A stretch of DNA of 7,579 nt from JACDAL01 sp035646635 (GTDB taxonomy: Bacteria > Actinomycetota > CADDZG01 > WHSQ01): assembly GCA_035646635.1 (NCBI GenBank), contig DASRPA010000208.1:1-7579 (forward strand), written 5' to 3'. Position 1 is the first letter of the stretch. The number at the start of each line of letters is the position of its first letter. Under the pieces are notes generated by a model. That model had not been told where the DNA came from, did no database searches, and saw nothing but the letters and a program-made list of their open reading frames with translations. Position numbers and translations under genes: made by a program. Of this stretch, positions 1-6,475 are shown piece after piece.

Positions 1-1551
1 CTCAGGGTCATGATGCAGAAGCTCGACCCCTACATCAACGTCGACCCCGGCACCATGAACCCTTTCCAGCACGGCGAGGTGTTCGTAACCGAGGACGGCG
101 GGGAGACCGACCTCGATCTCGGCCACTACGAGCGCTTCATCGACGAGAGCATGTTCAAGGCCTCGAACGTCACGACCGGAGCGATCTACCAATCGGTGAT
201 CGCGAAGGAACGGCGGGGCGACTATCTCGGCGACACGGTTCAGGTGATCCCCCACATCACGAACGCTATCAACGAACGTGTGCGGCGGCTGGCCGAGGAT
301 TCCGGCGCCGATGTCCTCATCACCGAGATCGGGGGCACGGTTGGCGACATCGAGTCACTGCCCTTCTTGGAAGCCATCAGACAGCTCCGCATGGAGCTGG
401 GGCGCGACGAAACTTGTTACGTGCACGTGACCCTTGTTCCCTACATGGGACCGGCGGAGGAGCTGAAGACCAAGCCCACTCAGCACTCGGTGCGTGAGCT
501 CCGCAGCATCGGTATCCAGCCGGATGCAATCGTGTGCCGGTCCGACCGGCCCATCAGCGACGCTCTCAAGCACAAGATCTCCCTGCTGTGCGATGTAAAG
601 CCTTCAGGAATAACTTCCGCGGTCGACTCCGACAACATCTACGAGATCCCCTTAGTTCTGCAGCGCGAGGGCCTCGATGATTTCGTCATCAATCACCTGC
701 ACATGAACGTGCCGCATCCTCCCGATCTTTCGCAGTGGGAGGAGCTCGTCGCACGCATCCGCTCGCCCAAGGGAGGCGTACGCATCGGCATCATCGGCAA
801 GTACGTGCAGCTCCCCGACGCCTACCTCTCGGTGGTCGAAAGCCTCAGGCATGCGGGCTTCTGGCACGACGTCGAGGTCGATGTTGTATGGATCGCATCA
901 GACGACCTCACCGCGGCCGATTCCTCGGAAGCTCTCGGCGAGCTCGATGGAATCCTCGTTCCCGGAGGTTTCGGCGTACGCGGGGTGGAGGGCAAGGTCG
1001 CGGCCATTCGCTTCGCGCGCGAGCATGAGATTCCGTTCTTCGGAATTTGTCTCGGACTTCAGTGCGCCATCATCGAGTTCGCACGCAACGTGGCCGGGCT
1101 CGAGCACGCCAACTCATCCGAGTTCGAGCCGGACACGCCCTTCCCGGTGGTCGACGTACTCGCCGGGCAGGACCTTTCCTCGCTCGGGGGCACCATGAGG
1201 CTGGGCGCCTATCCGTGCAAACTCGAGCCTGGATCCAAGGCCGCGGCCGCCTACGGATCCGAGCTCGTCTTCGAGCGTCACCGCCATCGCTATGAGGTGA
1301 ACCCGCGCTTTCGCAGAAAGCTCGAGGACGCCGGGCTCATTTGCTCCGGGGAGTCGCCGAACAGAACGTTGGTCGAGATCATCGAGCTCCCGGACCACCC
1401 CTGGTTCGTCGCCGGTCAGTTTCATCCCGAGTTTCGCAGCCGCCCGGATGTCCCTCATCCGTTGTTCCGGGACTTCGTGGGGGCCGCAACGAGCCGCGCT
1501 GCAGAGCGCATGAGCACTGAGCAAGAGGCCGCCTCGCTGGCCGGCTCCTGA
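1..1551 (+). CDS. pyrG: CTP synthase (glutamine-hydrolysing), 5'-truncated by the window edge
   Basis: CTP synthase makes CTP from UTP, ATP and glutamine in the last step of de novo pyrimidine nucleotide synthesis, in the cytoplasm. The reading frame is open from base 1 (Leu-Arg-Val-Met-Met-Gln-Lys), so the ATG at 10 is internal. By alignment from memory with the E. coli enzyme about 33 residues are missing, including the N-terminal P-loop. The 516 residues present start at the MQKLDPYINVDPGTMNP block and continue through HGEVFVTEDG, LDLGHYERF and GGTVGDIESLPF of the amidoligase domain. The class I glutaminase domain begins near fragment residue 262 (GIIGKYVQLPDAY). It has the nucleophile elbow GICLG with Cys350 and the His475/Glu477 pair in GQFHPEF, so the Cys-His-Glu triad is intact. 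The C-terminus ends with a short Ser/Ala/Glu-rich tail. Nothing suggests a defect apart from the window cut. Confidence 0.98.
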   Translation, partial: LRVMMQKLDPYINVDPGTMNPFQHGEVFVTEDGGETDLDLGHYERFIDESMFKASNVTTGAIYQSVIAKERRGDYLGDTVQVIPHITNAINERVRRLAEDSGADVLITEIGGTVGDIESLPFLEAIRQLRMELGRDETCYVHVTLVPYMGPAEELKTKPTQHSVRELRSIGIQPDAIVCRSDRPISDALKHKISLLCDVKPSGITSAVDSDNIYEIPLVLQREGLDDFVINHLHMNVPHPPDLSQWEELVARIRSPKGGVRIGIIGKYVQLPDAYLSVVESLRHAGFWHDVEVDVVWIASDDLTAADSSEALGELDGILVPGGFGVRGVEGKVAAIRFAREHEIPFFGICLGLQCAIIEFARNVAGLEHANSSEFEPDTPFPVVDVLAGQDLSSLGGTMRLGAYPCKLEPGSKAAAAYGSELVFERHRHRYEVNPRFRRKLEDAGLICSGESPNRTLVEIIELPDHPWFVAGQFHPEFRSRPDVPHPLFRDFVGAATSRAAERMSTEQEAASLAGS

Positions 1552-1553
1552 TT

Positions 1554-1598
1554 CCCGACGCTACATTTCCCACGGCCTCTAACTTCCAAGCCGTCGGG
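1554..1598 (+). terminator. weak candidate terminator hairpin after pyrG
   Basis: CCCGACG (1554-1560) and CGTCGGG (1592-1598) are perfect 7-bp inverted arms, starting 2 bases after the pyrG stop. An alternative, competing inner stem pairs ACGGC (1572-1576) with GCCGT (1590-1594). The loop of the outer stem is long (31 bases) and no T-run follows, so this is not a classic intrinsic terminator. The call rests on position and complementarity only. Confidence 0.2.
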
Positions 1599-1662
1599 CT
1601 AGGTGAGATGGCGTGTCACAAACTGTGAACCGAGCGCGGCCAAGGTGCGTCGAATCAATCAT

Positions 1663-2265
1663 ATGAAGCTTCTCCTTTCAGCCGCGCTCGCTCTTCTGGG
1701 CTTCGTTGCGTGCACTAGTGGTCCGAACAGTCGAGCGCCAGACGCGGATCGGGGCGCCGCAAGTCCGATCGATGTCAACTCGTCTCCCGGTGGCGCTCCA
1801 GCCTGCGAACCGAATTACCGGGACCTCAGCTACGGCAAGACGATCCCAGGTCGCTGGCTAGAGGAGGTCATCGTCAGCCTCGGTGCACCCGGTGGTCATC
1901 CGGCATCCATAAGCGATATCAGGAACACGGGGACGGCTCTGTGGATCGATATCCCTGCGTACAAGGAAAGCTCGACCATCTACGCGACGATGATTACCCC
2001 AGACACCGATTCGAACGTCGCATCGTTGGCAACCGAAAAGAGGATTGGGCGCCGCGGCAGCTATCTCCTCTACTTCAACAAGGGCAACTCTGCGTGGCAA
2101 AGCTACAGGGCGGCGTCCAATGGGACATGGCAGCTTTCGCTATTGGCCTATCCAAGTGCCAACAGCGATGTAGTAGCGTGGCCGCGTGGGATCATCGACT
2201 GGCTCAACGAGACGGTCGACCGAGCTGAGCAGTCACCACCTCAGTGCCAAGGACCCATCACCTGA
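1663..2265 (+). CDS. predicted secreted lipoprotein of unknown function
   Basis: I do not recognise the family. The 200-residue product begins with a compact lipoprotein signal peptide: a Lys at position 2, a hydrophobic run, then Phe-Val-Ala-Cys with Cys17 as the likely lipidated residue. Phe at -3 is unusual for a lipobox, so the call is not certain. After Cys17 comes a Ser/Pro/Gly/Asp-rich linker of about 35 residues. A compact domain follows (about residues 55-190) with several Trp and Tyr and alternating hydrophobic stretches such as TALWIDIPAY and SYLLYF, suggesting a mostly beta fold facing the outside of the membrane. Mature-domain cysteines near the linker end and at the C-terminus (PPQCQ) could form a disulfide. 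The frame stays open upstream: GTG at 1645 would add the basic peptide VRRINH, and GTG at 1603 would add 20 residues. ATG 1663 is preferred because it gives a standard signal peptide, but no clear Shine-Dalgarno sequence supports any of the three. Confidence 0.72.
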   Translation: MKLLLSAALALLGFVACTSGPNSRAPDADRGAASPIDVNSSPGGAPACEPNYRDLSYGKTIPGRWLEEVIVSLGAPGGHPASISDIRNTGTALWIDIPAYKESSTIYATMITPDTDSNVASLATEKRIGRRGSYLLYFNKGNSAWQSYRAASNGTWQLSLLAYPSANSDVVAWPRGIIDWLNETVDRAEQSPPQCQGPIT

Positions 2266-2529
2266 TGCCCAATCCCTTCGTCGAGGCGCAGCTTGAAGGT
2301 GTGCGGCTGCTATCAACAGGGTTCTCGGGCCGCCGCCGCACTCCAACGTAGGGGACCGATCCCGCCGGATAGCGTTCATGCTCTAACGGCCACGGCGATC
2401 GCCACCCGGATGTGGCGAGAGTATCAAGCCGAACCATCTCATGAACAAGGCCCTGATGGTCTGGAGAGACAACCTCTGGCCACCGAGACAGTAGAGGCGA
2501 TAGACTCCTCGGATGGATGAGGCACTATC
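2266..2529. other. intergenic gap between lipoprotein gene and ald
   Basis: No convincing gene lies here. An open frame from TTG 2293 to 2520 (75 codons) has no ribosome binding site, no recognisable motif and atypical composition, so I treat it as non-coding. The region holds a small hairpin (2399-2418) overlapping the palindrome GGCGATCGCC (2394-2403). Near the right end TAGACT (2501-2506) is a possible -10 box for ald, but no good -35 element stands 16-18 bases upstream. GAGG (2519-2522), 7 bases before ATG 2530, is a plausible ald ribosome binding site. Confidence 0.5.
2399..2418. repeat. short perfect hairpin upstream of ald
   Basis: TCGCCAC (2399-2405) and GTGGCGA (2412-2418) form a perfect 7-bp stem with a 6-base loop. 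No T-run follows on either strand. It could be a weak terminator for the lipoprotein gene, a leader structure for ald, or chance in GC-rich DNA. Confidence 0.35.
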
Positions 2530-3642
2530 ATGAAGGTCGGAATCCCGGCTGAGCTGAAGGACAACGAGTATCGCGTCGCGATCACGCCTGCCGGTGTGCG
2601 GGAGCTAGTCGTGCTCGGCCACGACGTGCTGATCGAGCACGACGCCGGGCGCGGCTCGAGCATCCCCGATTCGGATTTCGAACGGGCCGGCGCACGGATC
2701 GCTGCAGACGCCGATGTCGTCTTCGCCGAAGCCGAGATGGTTCTGAAGGTGAAAGAGCCGGTTCCCGAAGAGTTTCACCGTCTGCGCGACGGCCTCATCC
2801 TGTTCACGTATCTTCACCTCGCCGCTGAGGCGAAGGTGACTCATGCGCTGCTCGAATCGGGGACCACTGCCGTCGCCTATGAGACGGTCGAGCTTTCCGA
2901 CGGCTTCCTGCCGCTGCTCGCGCCGATGAGCGAAGTCGCAGGCCGCATGGCCCCACAGGTCGGAGCCACCCTGCTCGAACGCGAGCATGGAGGGCGCGGC
3001 GTACTGCTCGGTGGAGTGTCGGGTGTAAGGCCTGCGCGCGTCGTGGTCATCGGTGCCGGCATGGCGGGCATGAACGCCGCCTGGATTGCGCAGGGCATGG
3101 AGGCCGAGGTCATCGTCTTAGACACCAACATCAACAAGCTGCGCGACATCGACCGCATCCATCAGGGAAAGATCCTCACCCTGGCCTCCAACCGCCTTGC
3201 GGTCGAAGAGGTGTGTGTAGCCGCCGACCTCGTCATCGGTGCGGTACTCGTCCCCGGCGCGCGCGCCCCGAAGATCGTGACGAAGGAGATCATCTCGAAC
3301 ATGAAACCGGGTTCGGTCGTCGTTGACATCGCGGTCGATCAAGGCGGCTGTTTCGAAACCTCGAAGATGACTACACATTCGGATCCGACCTACCTCGTCG
3401 ACGAAGTCGTCCACTACTGCGTTGGCAACATGCCGGGGGCCGTGCCGCACACCTCGACCTATGCGCTCACGAACGCAACGCTGCCCTACGTCGTCGCGCT
3501 TGCCGAGCAGAGTCTCGAGCAAGCCGTGCGCAATGATCCGAGTCTTGCTAAGGGCGTGAACGTTCACAACAAGACATTGACTAGCGCCCCCGTGGCGGAG
3601 GCGCACGGGCTCGAGCATGCCTCCCTCTCAGAGCTCCTCTAA
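2530..3642 (+). CDS. ald: L-alanine dehydrogenase
   Basis: Alanine dehydrogenase interconverts L-alanine and pyruvate plus ammonia with NAD(H), linking carbon and nitrogen metabolism in the cytoplasm. The 370-residue length is normal for the family. Residue numbering matches the M. tuberculosis enzyme as I recall it: Arg15 (EYR), Lys75 (KVKEP) and His96 (TYLHLA) for pyruvate binding and catalysis, the Rossmann loop GAGMAG at 175-180, Asp198 (VLDTN) at the end of the second strand for NAD ribose, and Asp270 (DIAVDQGG). All key residues are present, which separates it from the related saccharopine dehydrogenases and transhydrogenase alpha subunits. The ATG has GAGG seven bases upstream. The 3' end overlaps the xerD start by 26 bases, so the two genes are probably co-transcribed. 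A dedicated promoter should lie in the preceding gap but is not clear by eye. Confidence 0.97.
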   Translation: MKVGIPAELKDNEYRVAITPAGVRELVVLGHDVLIEHDAGRGSSIPDSDFERAGARIAADADVVFAEAEMVLKVKEPVPEEFHRLRDGLILFTYLHLAAEAKVTHALLESGTTAVAYETVELSDGFLPLLAPMSEVAGRMAPQVGATLLEREHGGRGVLLGGVSGVRPARVVVIGAGMAGMNAAWIAQGMEAEVIVLDTNINKLRDIDRIHQGKILTLASNRLAVEEVCVAADLVIGAVLVPGARAPKIVTKEIISNMKPGSVVVDIAVDQGGCFETSKMTTHSDPTYLVDEVVHYCVGNMPGAVPHTSTYALTNATLPYVVALAEQSLEQAVRNDPSLAKGVNVHNKTLTSAPVAEAHGLEHASLSELL

Positions 3643-4570
3643 AGAACGAGCCGCATTCGACTCAGGGGTCGAGGAGTTCTTCACCCACCTGCGTGCGGAG
3701 AAGGGCTTGGCCACAAACACCGTGTCGGCCTACCGGCGAGATCTGAATACGTGGCGGCGTCACTGCGCACATCACGGCGTGGAACCCTTGACTGCCTCCG
3801 CGACCGATGTCACTCGCTATCTCGAGAGCCTTCGCTTCGGATCTCCGCCGGCTACGAGGCCTTACGCGCCGGCATCGGTCGCTCGAATGATCGTCTCCCT
3901 GCGCCGCCTCTATCGCTTCCTGGCTCGCGAGGCGCGCATCCCTGTCGATCCCACAGCGAAGCTCGTACCGCCGCGCCGTCCCCGGTACCTGCCGAAGGCG
4001 ATCGGCGTGGAAGAAGTCGCTCGCCTTCTGGAAATCCCGCCGAGCGATCTCCTGGGCAGGCGCGACCGCGCCGTTCTCGAAACCCTCTACGGAGCAGGGA
4101 TGCGCATATCGGAGCTCACTGCTCTGGATGTGGACGACCTGGACCTCGACGAGGGCATGGTTCTCGTCCGCTCCGCCAAGGGTGGCAAGGGAAGAAAGCT
4201 GCCCCTCGGGAGCAAAGCGCGCGCGGCGCTCGAGAGCTACATGGTGCTGTCCCGGCCGGAGCTGGCCGGCCGCTCCAAGTCCCTCCTGCCGGCGTTGTTC
4301 CTCAACAGCCGAGGCGGCCGTCTGGGGCGCCAGGGCTGCTGGAAGATGATCACCGCGCATGCGCAGCGAGCCGGGCTCGAACCCACGCTCTCGCCGCACA
4401 CTCTGCGCCATTCCTTTGCGACCCACTTGCTCGACGCGGGCGCGGACGTGCGCGTGGTGCAGGAGCTGCTGGGGCATTCGAGTCTTACCAGCACGCAGAT
4501 CTACACGCTGGTTTCGGACGCCCGGCTACGGGAGGTGTATCTGACCTCGCATCCGCGGGCCCGCGCCTGA
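3617..4570 (+). CDS. xerD: XerD-type site-specific tyrosine recombinase
   Basis: XerC/XerD recombinases resolve chromosome dimers at dif during cell division. The 317-residue protein has the N-terminal SAM-like core-binding domain (about residues 15-105, with EEFFTHLRAEKGLATNT) and the C-terminal catalytic domain (about 125-310). The full catalytic set is visible: Arg163 (GAGMRISEL), Lys188 (AKGGKGRK), His261 and Arg264 (SPHTLRHSFATH), His287 (LLGHSS) and the nucleophile Tyr296 (STQIYT). The C-terminal SHPRA ending resembles XerD more than XerC. It is a housekeeping type, not a phage integrase: it lies in the conserved pyrG–parA neighbourhood and no attachment-site duplication or cargo is visible. 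ATG 3617 lies inside the end of ald. A GGAGG at 3597-3601 is 15 bases away, too far to be ideal, so translation may be coupled to ald. No better in-frame start follows. Confidence 0.94.
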   Translation: MPPSQSSSKERAAFDSGVEEFFTHLRAEKGLATNTVSAYRRDLNTWRRHCAHHGVEPLTASATDVTRYLESLRFGSPPATRPYAPASVARMIVSLRRLYRFLAREARIPVDPTAKLVPPRRPRYLPKAIGVEEVARLLEIPPSDLLGRRDRAVLETLYGAGMRISELTALDVDDLDLDEGMVLVRSAKGGKGRKLPLGSKARAALESYMVLSRPELAGRSKSLLPALFLNSRGGRLGRQGCWKMITAHAQRAGLEPTLSPHTLRHSFATHLLDAGADVRVVQELLGHSSLTSTQIYTLVSDARLREVYLTSHPRARA

Positions 4571-4581
4571 GCCGCCGTCGT

Positions 4582-4626
4582 CGAGTGGTCGTCAAATGAC
4601 CATATAGAGCATCTGACGACCACTCG
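4582..4626. terminator. 13-bp inverted repeat between convergent xerD and deoB, probable bidirectional terminator
   Basis: CGAGTGGTCGTCA (4582-4594) and TGACGACCACTCG (4614-4626) are perfectly complementary arms around a 19-base spacer. Inside the spacer ATG (4596-4598) and CAT (4610-4612) can extend the stem after one mismatch, leaving an 11-base loop. The position between two convergent stops, with the deoB stop at 4634-4636, fits a bidirectional terminator. Neither strand has a T-run after the stem, as is common for high-GC actinobacterial terminators. A further pair, GCCGCCGTC (4571-4579) and GACGGCGGC (4640-4648), brackets the stem, but its right arm lies in the deoB coding end. Confidence 0.7.
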
Positions 4627-4633
4627 GCATGGG

Positions 4634-5824
4634 TTATTGGACGGCGGCCTCCGCAAAAGGCTCGCCGGTGGGAGGGGTTGGCACTCCCAGTAACTCGGCA
4701 ACGCTGGCTCCGCAGTCGGCGAACGTGGATCGCACGCCGAGGTCGGCCCCCTTCTTGACACGGGGGCCGGCGACCAGCACCGGCACCTGCTCGCGCGAAT
4801 GATCGGTCGACGGAGTGGTGGGATCGTTGCCGTGGTCGGCGGTCACGATCAACACGTCGTCCTCCCCCAGGGCCGAGGTGATGTCCGGGAGCCGGGCGTC
4901 GAAGCTCTCGAGTGCCCGTGCGTAGCCCGAGGGGTCGTTGCGATGGCCGAAGGACTGATCGAAGTCGACGAGGTTTGTGAACACAAGGCCGCGCGAGATG
5001 GCGTGAAGCTCACCGATCGTGGCCTCGATGCCCTCGTCGTTGGAGGTCGTGGGCACAGACGAGGTCACCCCTCGGCCGGCGAAGATGTCGGCGATCTTGC
5101 CGACCCCACGCACTTCGAGGCCCTCACTGGAGACGTGATCGAGCACGGTGGGGGAGGGAGGTTCAACCGCGTAGTCGTGACGGTCGGTCGTGCGCGTGAA
5201 GCTTCCGGGCGCTCCCGTGAAGGGCCGGGCGATCACCCTGCCCACCTCATGGGGGCCCGTGAGGATGGCGCGCGCCCGCATGCACATCTCGTAGAGCTCC
5301 TCGAGCGGGACGACATCTACATGAGCCGCTATCTGAAAGACACTGTCCCCTGAGGTGTAGACGATCGGTTTACCCGTGGCCAGGTGCTCGGCTCCGAGCT
5401 CATCGATGATCACGGTGCCCGACGCCGGGTAGTTGCCGAGCGTCGACGACCCTATTGAGGCGTGAAAGGCGTCCATGACTTCGTCCGGGAACCCTCTGGG
5501 GTAGAGAGGGAAGGCGCGCTCGAGAATGACTCCCATCAGCTCCCAGTGCCCGGTCGTGGTGTCCTTGCCCGGGGAGAGCTCGGTCATGATCCCGAACGCT
5601 CCCTCGGCCGCCTCCACTGCGTCCACTCCCGCCGCATCCACCACGTTGCCGAGCCCGAGCTCCGCCAGGTACGGGAGGCGAAGCCCTCCGACCGAGGTGG
5701 CGATGTTCTGCAGCGTCGCGCTGCCGACGTCCCCGAACTCGGCTGCATCGGGCGCCCCACCGATTCCGACGGAGTCGAGCACAACCACCGCGACGGCCCT
5801 GAAAGGTCTAGACGTTAGGTTCAC
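4634..5824 (-). CDS. deoB: phosphopentomutase
   Basis: Phosphopentomutase moves the phosphate between C1 and C5 of ribose or deoxyribose, feeding nucleoside breakdown products into the pentose phosphate pathway. The 396-residue product belongs to the alkaline-phosphatase-like superfamily and is of normal length. By alignment with the Bacillus enzyme, all metal ligands and the phosphorylated threonine are present: Asp17 (LDSVGIGGAPDA), Thr89 (GKDTTTGHWE), Asp289 and His294 (NLVDFDQSFGHRND), Asp330 and His331 (TADHGNDP) and His342 (DHSREQVP). The cap domain lies between about residues 100 and 220. The start is GTG at 5824, with no clear Shine-Dalgarno sequence. Later GTG codons would remove the first beta strand. 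It follows the dksA-like gene by 42 bases on the same strand, in the same frame after its TGA, and is probably co-transcribed with it. No deoA, cdd or pup neighbour is visible. Confidence 0.97.
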   Translation of the reverse strand: MNLTSRPFRAVAVVVLDSVGIGGAPDAAEFGDVGSATLQNIATSVGGLRLPYLAELGLGNVVDAAGVDAVEAAEGAFGIMTELSPGKDTTTGHWELMGVILERAFPLYPRGFPDEVMDAFHASIGSSTLGNYPASGTVIIDELGAEHLATGKPIVYTSGDSVFQIAAHVDVVPLEELYEMCMRARAILTGPHEVGRVIARPFTGAPGSFTRTTDRHDYAVEPPSPTVLDHVSSEGLEVRGVGKIADIFAGRGVTSSVPTTSNDEGIEATIGELHAISRGLVFTNLVDFDQSFGHRNDPSGYARALESFDARLPDITSALGEDDVLIVTADHGNDPTTPSTDHSREQVPVLVAGPRVKKGADLGVRSTFADCGASVAELLGVPTPPTGEPFAEAAVQ

Positions 5825-5866
5825 AGTTCGGTCAAAGGCGTCGTAGGATCGGGCGCGCGGGGAGGC

Positions 5867-6214
5867 TCAGCCGCGTTTCTGCTTGCACGCGAGGCACAGA
5901 CGAGCGGTCGGCAGCGCCTCGAGGCGCTCGGATGCGATCCGGTCACCACACGACTCGCAAACGCCGTAGCCGCCCTCGTCGAGACGTGTCAGCGCAGCAA
6001 CGACCTCGGAATGGGTGGAGTGCAGCTGTTCGACGTGGGCGATCAGCTCGGAGAGCTCGCTCGTCGCCTGAGCCGAGTCGGCGAAGCCCTCGTCGAAGGA
6101 CACCTCCACCTGGTCACCCTCGACCGACGCCCCCGAGTCCAGGAGCTGACGTTCGAGGGAAGCTCGCTCACTCTCGAGCGAGGTGCGAATCGAGTCGATC
6201 GTCGCCTGTTCCAT
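5867..6214 (-). CDS. short DksA/TraR-family C4 zinc-finger protein
   Basis: DksA/TraR proteins bind in the RNA polymerase secondary channel and tune transcription, often with ppGpp. This 115-residue product has a helical, Glu/Leu/Ser-rich N-terminal part (about residues 1-80) that should form the coiled-coil hairpin. A C4 zinc finger follows, with Cys86 and Cys89 (CESCG) and Cys107 and Cys110 (CLACK). The GGYGVCESCGDRI and LEALPTARLC blocks are typical. The tip region reads DEGFADSAQA, with Asp46 in the place of one tip aspartate of DksA; the usual second acidic residue is less clear. The protein is shorter than E. coli DksA (151 aa), so it is closer to TraR/YteA-like members and its effect on polymerase cannot be predicted. 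ATG 6214 was chosen although the frame stays open to 6403. The upstream extension runs through the intergenic repeats and has no family similarity. It heads a likely two-gene operon with deoB. Confidence 0.9.
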   Translation of the reverse strand: MEQATIDSIRTSLESERASLERQLLDSGASVEGDQVEVSFDEGFADSAQATSELSELIAHVEQLHSTHSEVVAALTRLDEGGYGVCESCGDRIASERLEALPTARLCLACKQKRG

Positions 6215-6270
6215 GACGGCAACGATAGTCGCTGGGGAAGCCCCGAGGGGGAGCAACGGGATGACATCCT

Positions 6271-6302
6271 TAAGCGACTTGTCGACAAGGCAATAAGGCG
6301 AT
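6271..6302. repeat. octameric repeat cluster 1, in the dksA-like/parA intergenic region
   Basis: Four adjoining 8-base units can be read: TAAGCGAC, TTGTCGAC, AAGGCAAT and AAGGCGAT. The core CTTGTCGACAAG (6278-6289) is a perfect 12-bp palindrome. CGACTTGTCGAC, then 8 bases, then AAGGCGAT recurs with exactly the same spacing at 7403-7430. It lies 57 bases upstream of the dksA-like start. Confidence 0.8.
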
Positions 6303-6327
6303 AGCCATGTCCCAGAGGGCCTCCAGC

Positions 6328-6356
6328 TTGTGCCAGGCGAACGGTTGGGATAGGGT
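6328..6356 (+). promoter_or_regulatory. candidate sigma70-type promoter for parA
   Basis: TTGTGC (6328-6333) and TAGGGT (6351-6356) are separated by 17 bases and match the conserved TTG of the -35 box and the TA...T of the -10 box. A start near 6363 would give a leader of roughly 110 bases carrying the TGTCGAC array before the parA start. This is inference from spacing and consensus only. Confidence 0.3.
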
Positions 6357-6357
6357 T

Positions 6358-6424
6358 CCAAGGCGCAAGCAGAGACTTGTCGACCTGTCGACCTGTCGAC
6401 CAAGGCGCAAGGGCGCCTAGGCGA
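6358..6424. repeat. octameric repeat cluster 2: tandem TGTCGAC array in the parA leader
   Basis: TTGTCGAC, CTGTCGAC and CTGTCGAC stand in direct tandem at 6377-6400, three units at an exact 8-base period. The array is flanked by two perfect copies of CCAAGGCGCAAG (6358-6369 and 6400-6411), 42 bases apart. A 10-bp palindrome, CGCCTAGGCG, follows at 6414-6423. The cluster ends about 50 bases before the parA start. An open frame from TTG 6377 runs through the array into parA, but the ribosome binding site at 6466 argues that the array is not translated. Confidence 0.85.
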
Positions 6425-6465
6425 CTACCACACCAACTCGACGGAAGCACGTCGAACTACCAACC

Positions 6466-6473
6466 AGGAGGGG
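6466..6473 (+). promoter_or_regulatory. ribosome binding site that fixes the parA start
   Basis: AGGAGGGG contains a full Shine-Dalgarno core, AGGAGG at 6466-6471, four bases before GTG 6476. The spacing is a little short but no other start in this frame has such a site. ATG 6494 would be 22 bases from the core. Confidence 0.7.
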
Positions 6474-6475
6474 CA

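Noticed and set aside
10..12. ATG at 10 as the true start of pyrG
   Set aside because: The frame is open from base 1, and the Leu-Arg-Val before it aligns with the family upstream of the MQKLDPY block, so the gene is simply cut by the window.
2293..2520. 75-codon open frame (TTG start) in the gap before ald
   Set aside because: It has no ribosome binding site, no recognisable motif and arbitrary composition, and it is no longer than expected by chance in GC-rich DNA.
3617..4570. Integrase of a mobile element
   Set aside because: The protein aligns with housekeeping XerD, the gene lies in the conserved pyrG–parA context, and no attachment repeats, tRNA or cargo genes flank it.
4799..5353. 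184-codon plus-strand open frame opposite deoB
   Set aside because: It is the antisense shadow of the phosphopentomutase gene, whose catalytic motifs are all intact on the minus strand.
6215..6403. N-terminal extension of the dksA-like protein up to 6403 on the minus strand
   Set aside because: The extra 63 residues come from intergenic DNA and repeat units. Family similarity begins only with the MEQATIDSIR segment at 6214.
6271..6424. CRISPR array
   Set aside because: Units are 8 bases long and adjoin directly, with no unique spacers of about 30 bases and no cas gene nearby.
6358..6424. Classical ParB-type parS site near parA
   Set aside because: No sequence close to TGTTTCACGTGAAACA was seen anywhere in the intergenic region, and no parB is visible.
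6377..6475. N-terminal extension of parA from TTG 6377
   Set aside because: The extension translates the octameric repeats and unrelated intergenic sequence. The strong AGGAGGGG at 6466 points to GTG 6476.
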